Positions 31,089 through 32,651 of a stretch of DNA of 32,651 nucleotides are shown piece after piece (within the stretch, counting starts at the first letter, position 1; every line of letters begins with the position of its first letter). A program made the translations under genes and the position numbers. The notes below the pieces were generated by a model, which had not been told where the DNA came from, searched no databases, and was given only the letters and a program-made list of their open reading frames with translations. Source of the stretch: Rossellomorea vietnamensis NBRC 101237 (GTDB lineage Bacteria; Bacillota; Bacilli; Bacillales; Bacillaceae_B); contig NZ_BCVQ01000045.1 of NCBI RefSeq assembly GCF_001591825.1, positions 1-32,651 on the forward strand. Direction: 5' to 3'.

Positions 31089-32102
31089 CTATCCGATTAA
31101 GCGATGATAAATCTTTTTAGCTTCGTTCATATCATTGGTTCCGTGGATGAATGTCCGGCCATCATGGAAGAACACGATCCTGTACGGCTCATAATGAAAT
31201 GAAAGCAAATAGGGATTCCGCTTCATTTCCCCTAACCCCTCTAAGTTTCGTTCCAGTTCATGTAACGAGTGTGGATGATGGGGAGACCTGATCTGCACTG
31301 TGTCCCTTCCGCAAAGGACCGTTGTCTTCATCCTGTTTTCGAACTGTAAATATGGATAAACAGGATTTTCACCACAGGAAGGGCAGTCCTCCCTTTTCGC
31401 CTTTGATGCATTCATCGTAAAGGATTGATTGCCCCACAGATCGAAGGTGATCAGCCCACTTCTCAATGAGTCATAATCGTCCACTAAAAGCTTCAGTGCT
31501 TCCGTCGTTTGATAGGCCGCTACCATTTGCACCGCAGGAGCGATGATGCCGGAAGAATCACACGTCCCCCCCGACATCGGAACGGATCCCGTGAGACAAT
31601 TCAAGCATGGCGTCTTTCCCGGAAGGATCGTATAGCTCATTCCTGTGCTCCCGACACAGGACCCATATATCCACGGGACGTGATATTTAAGAGAGATGTC
31701 ATTTATGATCATTCGAATATCAAAGTTATCTGTACAATCCAACAACAGATCCGCATCCCTGGCGATTCCCGACAGCCACTCTGCGTCAGCTTCTGCCACG
31801 CAGGCGGTGATATGTACTCCTGAATGAATCTTTTCCAATCGGTTTTTGGCGGCGACCGCTTTAGGTAAGCCCTCTACGGCATCGCTCTCTGTATATAACT
31901 GTTGACGGTGAAGGTTGCTCATCTCCACATAATCGCGGTCAATGATTGTCAATCTACCTACGCCTGCCCTGACAAGGGATTCTGCATTGGCAGATCCCAA
32001 CGCCCCCGCCCCGATCACGACGACATGCTTTTCAGCTATTTTTCCCTGCCCGGCTTCCCCAATCGGTTTGAACAACATTTGTCGGGAATATCTGTCACTC
32101 AT
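31089..32102 (-). CDS. moeB: ThiF/MoeB-type adenylyltransferase (MoeB)
   Basis: E1-like enzyme that adenylates the C-terminus of MoaD for sulfur transfer. The nucleotide fold begins VVVIGAGALGSANAESL (about 29-45). DRDYVEMSNLHRQQLY and LLDCTDNFDIR follow, and the structural zinc is held by CLNC and CPSC (KTPCLNCLTG, EDCPSCGENP). TCDSSGIIAPAVQ is the crossover region. About 75 residues after the second zinc pair lack a rhodanese signature and look like a small extra domain (EPYRIVFFHDGRTF). 337 residues. The start is ATG 32102 (MSDRYSRQMLF), after GGGGGCGGAAGCAGG; the longer frame has no support. It heads the moeB-modB operon. ThiF for thiamine is an alternative, but the neighbours are all Moco genes. 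Confidence 0.9.
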   Translation of the reverse strand: MSDRYSRQMLFKPIGEAGQGKIAEKHVVVIGAGALGSANAESLVRAGVGRLTIIDRDYVEMSNLHRQQLYTESDAVEGLPKAVAAKNRLEKIHSGVHITACVAEADAEWLSGIARDADLLLDCTDNFDIRMIINDISLKYHVPWIYGSCVGSTGMSYTILPGKTPCLNCLTGSVPMSGGTCDSSGIIAPAVQMVAAYQTTEALKLLVDDYDSLRSGLITFDLWGNQSFTMNASKAKREDCPSCGENPVYPYLQFENRMKTTVLCGRDTVQIRSPHHPHSLHELERNLEGLGEMKRNPYLLSFHYEPYRIVFFHDGRTFIHGTNDMNEAKKIYHRLIG

Positions 32103-32191
32103 CCTGCTTCCGCCCCCTTTAAACTCTGTTTGTTTCAAGTGAAGGATCAGCATCCCTTCCCAGAACTCTATTTTTCAGAGCATTCTTAAAA

Positions 32192-32220
32192 ATTATAGAA
32201 ACATTATCTTTTACCCTAAA
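32192..32220 (-). promoter_or_regulatory. probable promoter of the moeB-modB operon
   Basis: On the minus strand, TTTAGG (32220-32215), a 17-base spacer and a perfect TATAAT (32197-32192). It predicts a leader of about 80 bases. I looked for the Moco riboswitch and did not find its conserved elements there. A small hairpin, GAAGGGAT-GCTG-ATCCTTC (32159-32141), is the only structure seen in the leader. Confidence 0.6.
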
Positions 32221-32375
32221 GTGACCATTTATATTCCTATATATCATTATAAGTTTCTATCAATCTCTCTTTTTCACCGACATCACGCCGTTTATACGGT
32301 TTATATTAAGCACTTTTCCCAAAGGTTGTTTTCTAACATAGGAAATGCCGAGGCTCTGTCTATGTGAGGATGGGA

Positions 32376-32498
32376 TAGATGGTGAGGGGAACGGCTTCGC
32401 TTTCCGGCGGACGAACGAACAAGCCTCCTCGCATTCGCTGCGGGGTCTTCTCTCGTCCGTTTTTCTGCAGGAGTCTACGCCGTTCCCCTCCCCATCTA
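32376..32498. repeat. structured intergenic repeat, copy B
   Basis: About 123 bases with the same plan as copy A at 9416-9541. Pairings from outside in: TAGATGG (32376-32382) with CCATCTA (32492-32498); GGGGAACGGC (32386-32395) with GCCGTTCCCC (32479-32488), perfect; CGGACGA (32408-32414) with TCGTCCG (32453-32459); CGCA (32430-32433) with TGCG (32439-32442). Shared single-stranded blocks are CGCTTTCCG (32398-32406), CCTCC (32424-32428), TTCGC, GGGGTCT (32442-32448) and GGAGTC (32470-32475). Confidence 0.8.
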
Positions 32499-32651
32499 AA
32501 AGAGATATCGTGACAGAGCTTACTAGTGGAAAAACGAATGGAATAATACTTTACTATTCAAGCTAAAATCGACCACTATGCACATAAAAAAATGATTTTT
32601 TCTAAACGTGTATGGAAGTATATTAATCTCCATACCAATACAGTTGATTGT
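32499..32651. other. intergenic end of window, no gene seen
   Basis: AT-rich sequence without a supported coding frame. A minor hairpin, TATGGA-N12-TCCATA near 32610-32633, is visible. The upstream stretch 32221-32375 likewise holds no gene. Confidence 0.5.

Noticed and set aside
32103..32200. Molybdenum-cofactor riboswitch before moeB
   Set aside because: Only a small hairpin is visible and the predicted leader of about 80 bases is too short and lacks the conserved multi-stem core.

Overview
The window looks like the chromosome of a low-to-moderate GC Gram-positive bacterium of the family Bacillaceae. Three things support this: gene order familiar from Bacillus (hisJ/refZ/ytsP, then dgcP-rpsD-tyrS, then acsA divergent from acuABC), strong AGGAGG-type ribosome binding sites, and typical Bacillus regulation (a tyrosyl T-box, an rpsD leader, Zur boxes, cre sites, rho-independent terminators). 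I see no phage, transposase, CRISPR array or tRNA/rRNA gene. Genus-level placement (for example Rossellomorea or a related Bacillus) would be a guess.

Layout. 1-3.3 kb: histidinol phosphatase (hisJ), the division regulator refZ, a free-methionine-(R)-sulfoxide reductase (ytsP) and a PAP2-family membrane phosphatase. 3.3-8.0 kb: a zinc-starvation locus. A permease pair (ycgR-ycgQ), a COG0523 GTPase (zagA/yciC) and the zinc-binding lipoprotein znuA are associated with five Zur-like operators; no znuB or znuC lies beside znuA. 8.1-9.3 kb: a methionine gamma-lyase with a cre-like site. 9.4-9.5 kb: a structured intergenic repeat. 9.7-13.1 kb: diguanylate cyclase dgcP, a small membrane-anchored protein, then rpsD with a strong promoter and a leader that carries a 16S-like segment. 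13.2-17.9 kb: tyrS with its T-box and a class A penicillin-binding protein with a long Pro/Gly-rich tail. 18.0-18.4 kb: four evenly spaced short palindromes and two terminators. 18.4-22.9 kb: acetyl-CoA synthetase acsA, divergent from acuABC, which controls AcsA by reversible lysine acetylation. 23.1-24.2 kb: a lipoprotein with an unrecognised globular domain.

24.3-32.1 kb is a nearly complete molybdenum-cofactor island: moaA, mobA, mobB and, from a second promoter, moeB-moeA-moaE-moaD-moaB-modA-modB, with moaC alone on the other strand. Step 1 (MoaA, MoaC), step 2 (MoaD, MoaE, MoeB), step 3 (MoaB/Mog, MoeA), MGD formation (MobA, MobB) and molybdate capture (ModA, ModB) are all present. The ABC ATPase ModC and any molybdoenzyme are not in the window. 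After the island comes a second copy of the structured repeat seen at 9.4 kb.

Most of the window is ordinary housekeeping sequence. The items most worth a second look are the two copies of the structured repeat, whose stems differ while loops are conserved; the four-palindrome array; the Zur architecture around zagA/znuA; the 16S-like segment in the rpsD leader; the seven-A run at the start of ycgR; and the unclassified lipoprotein.
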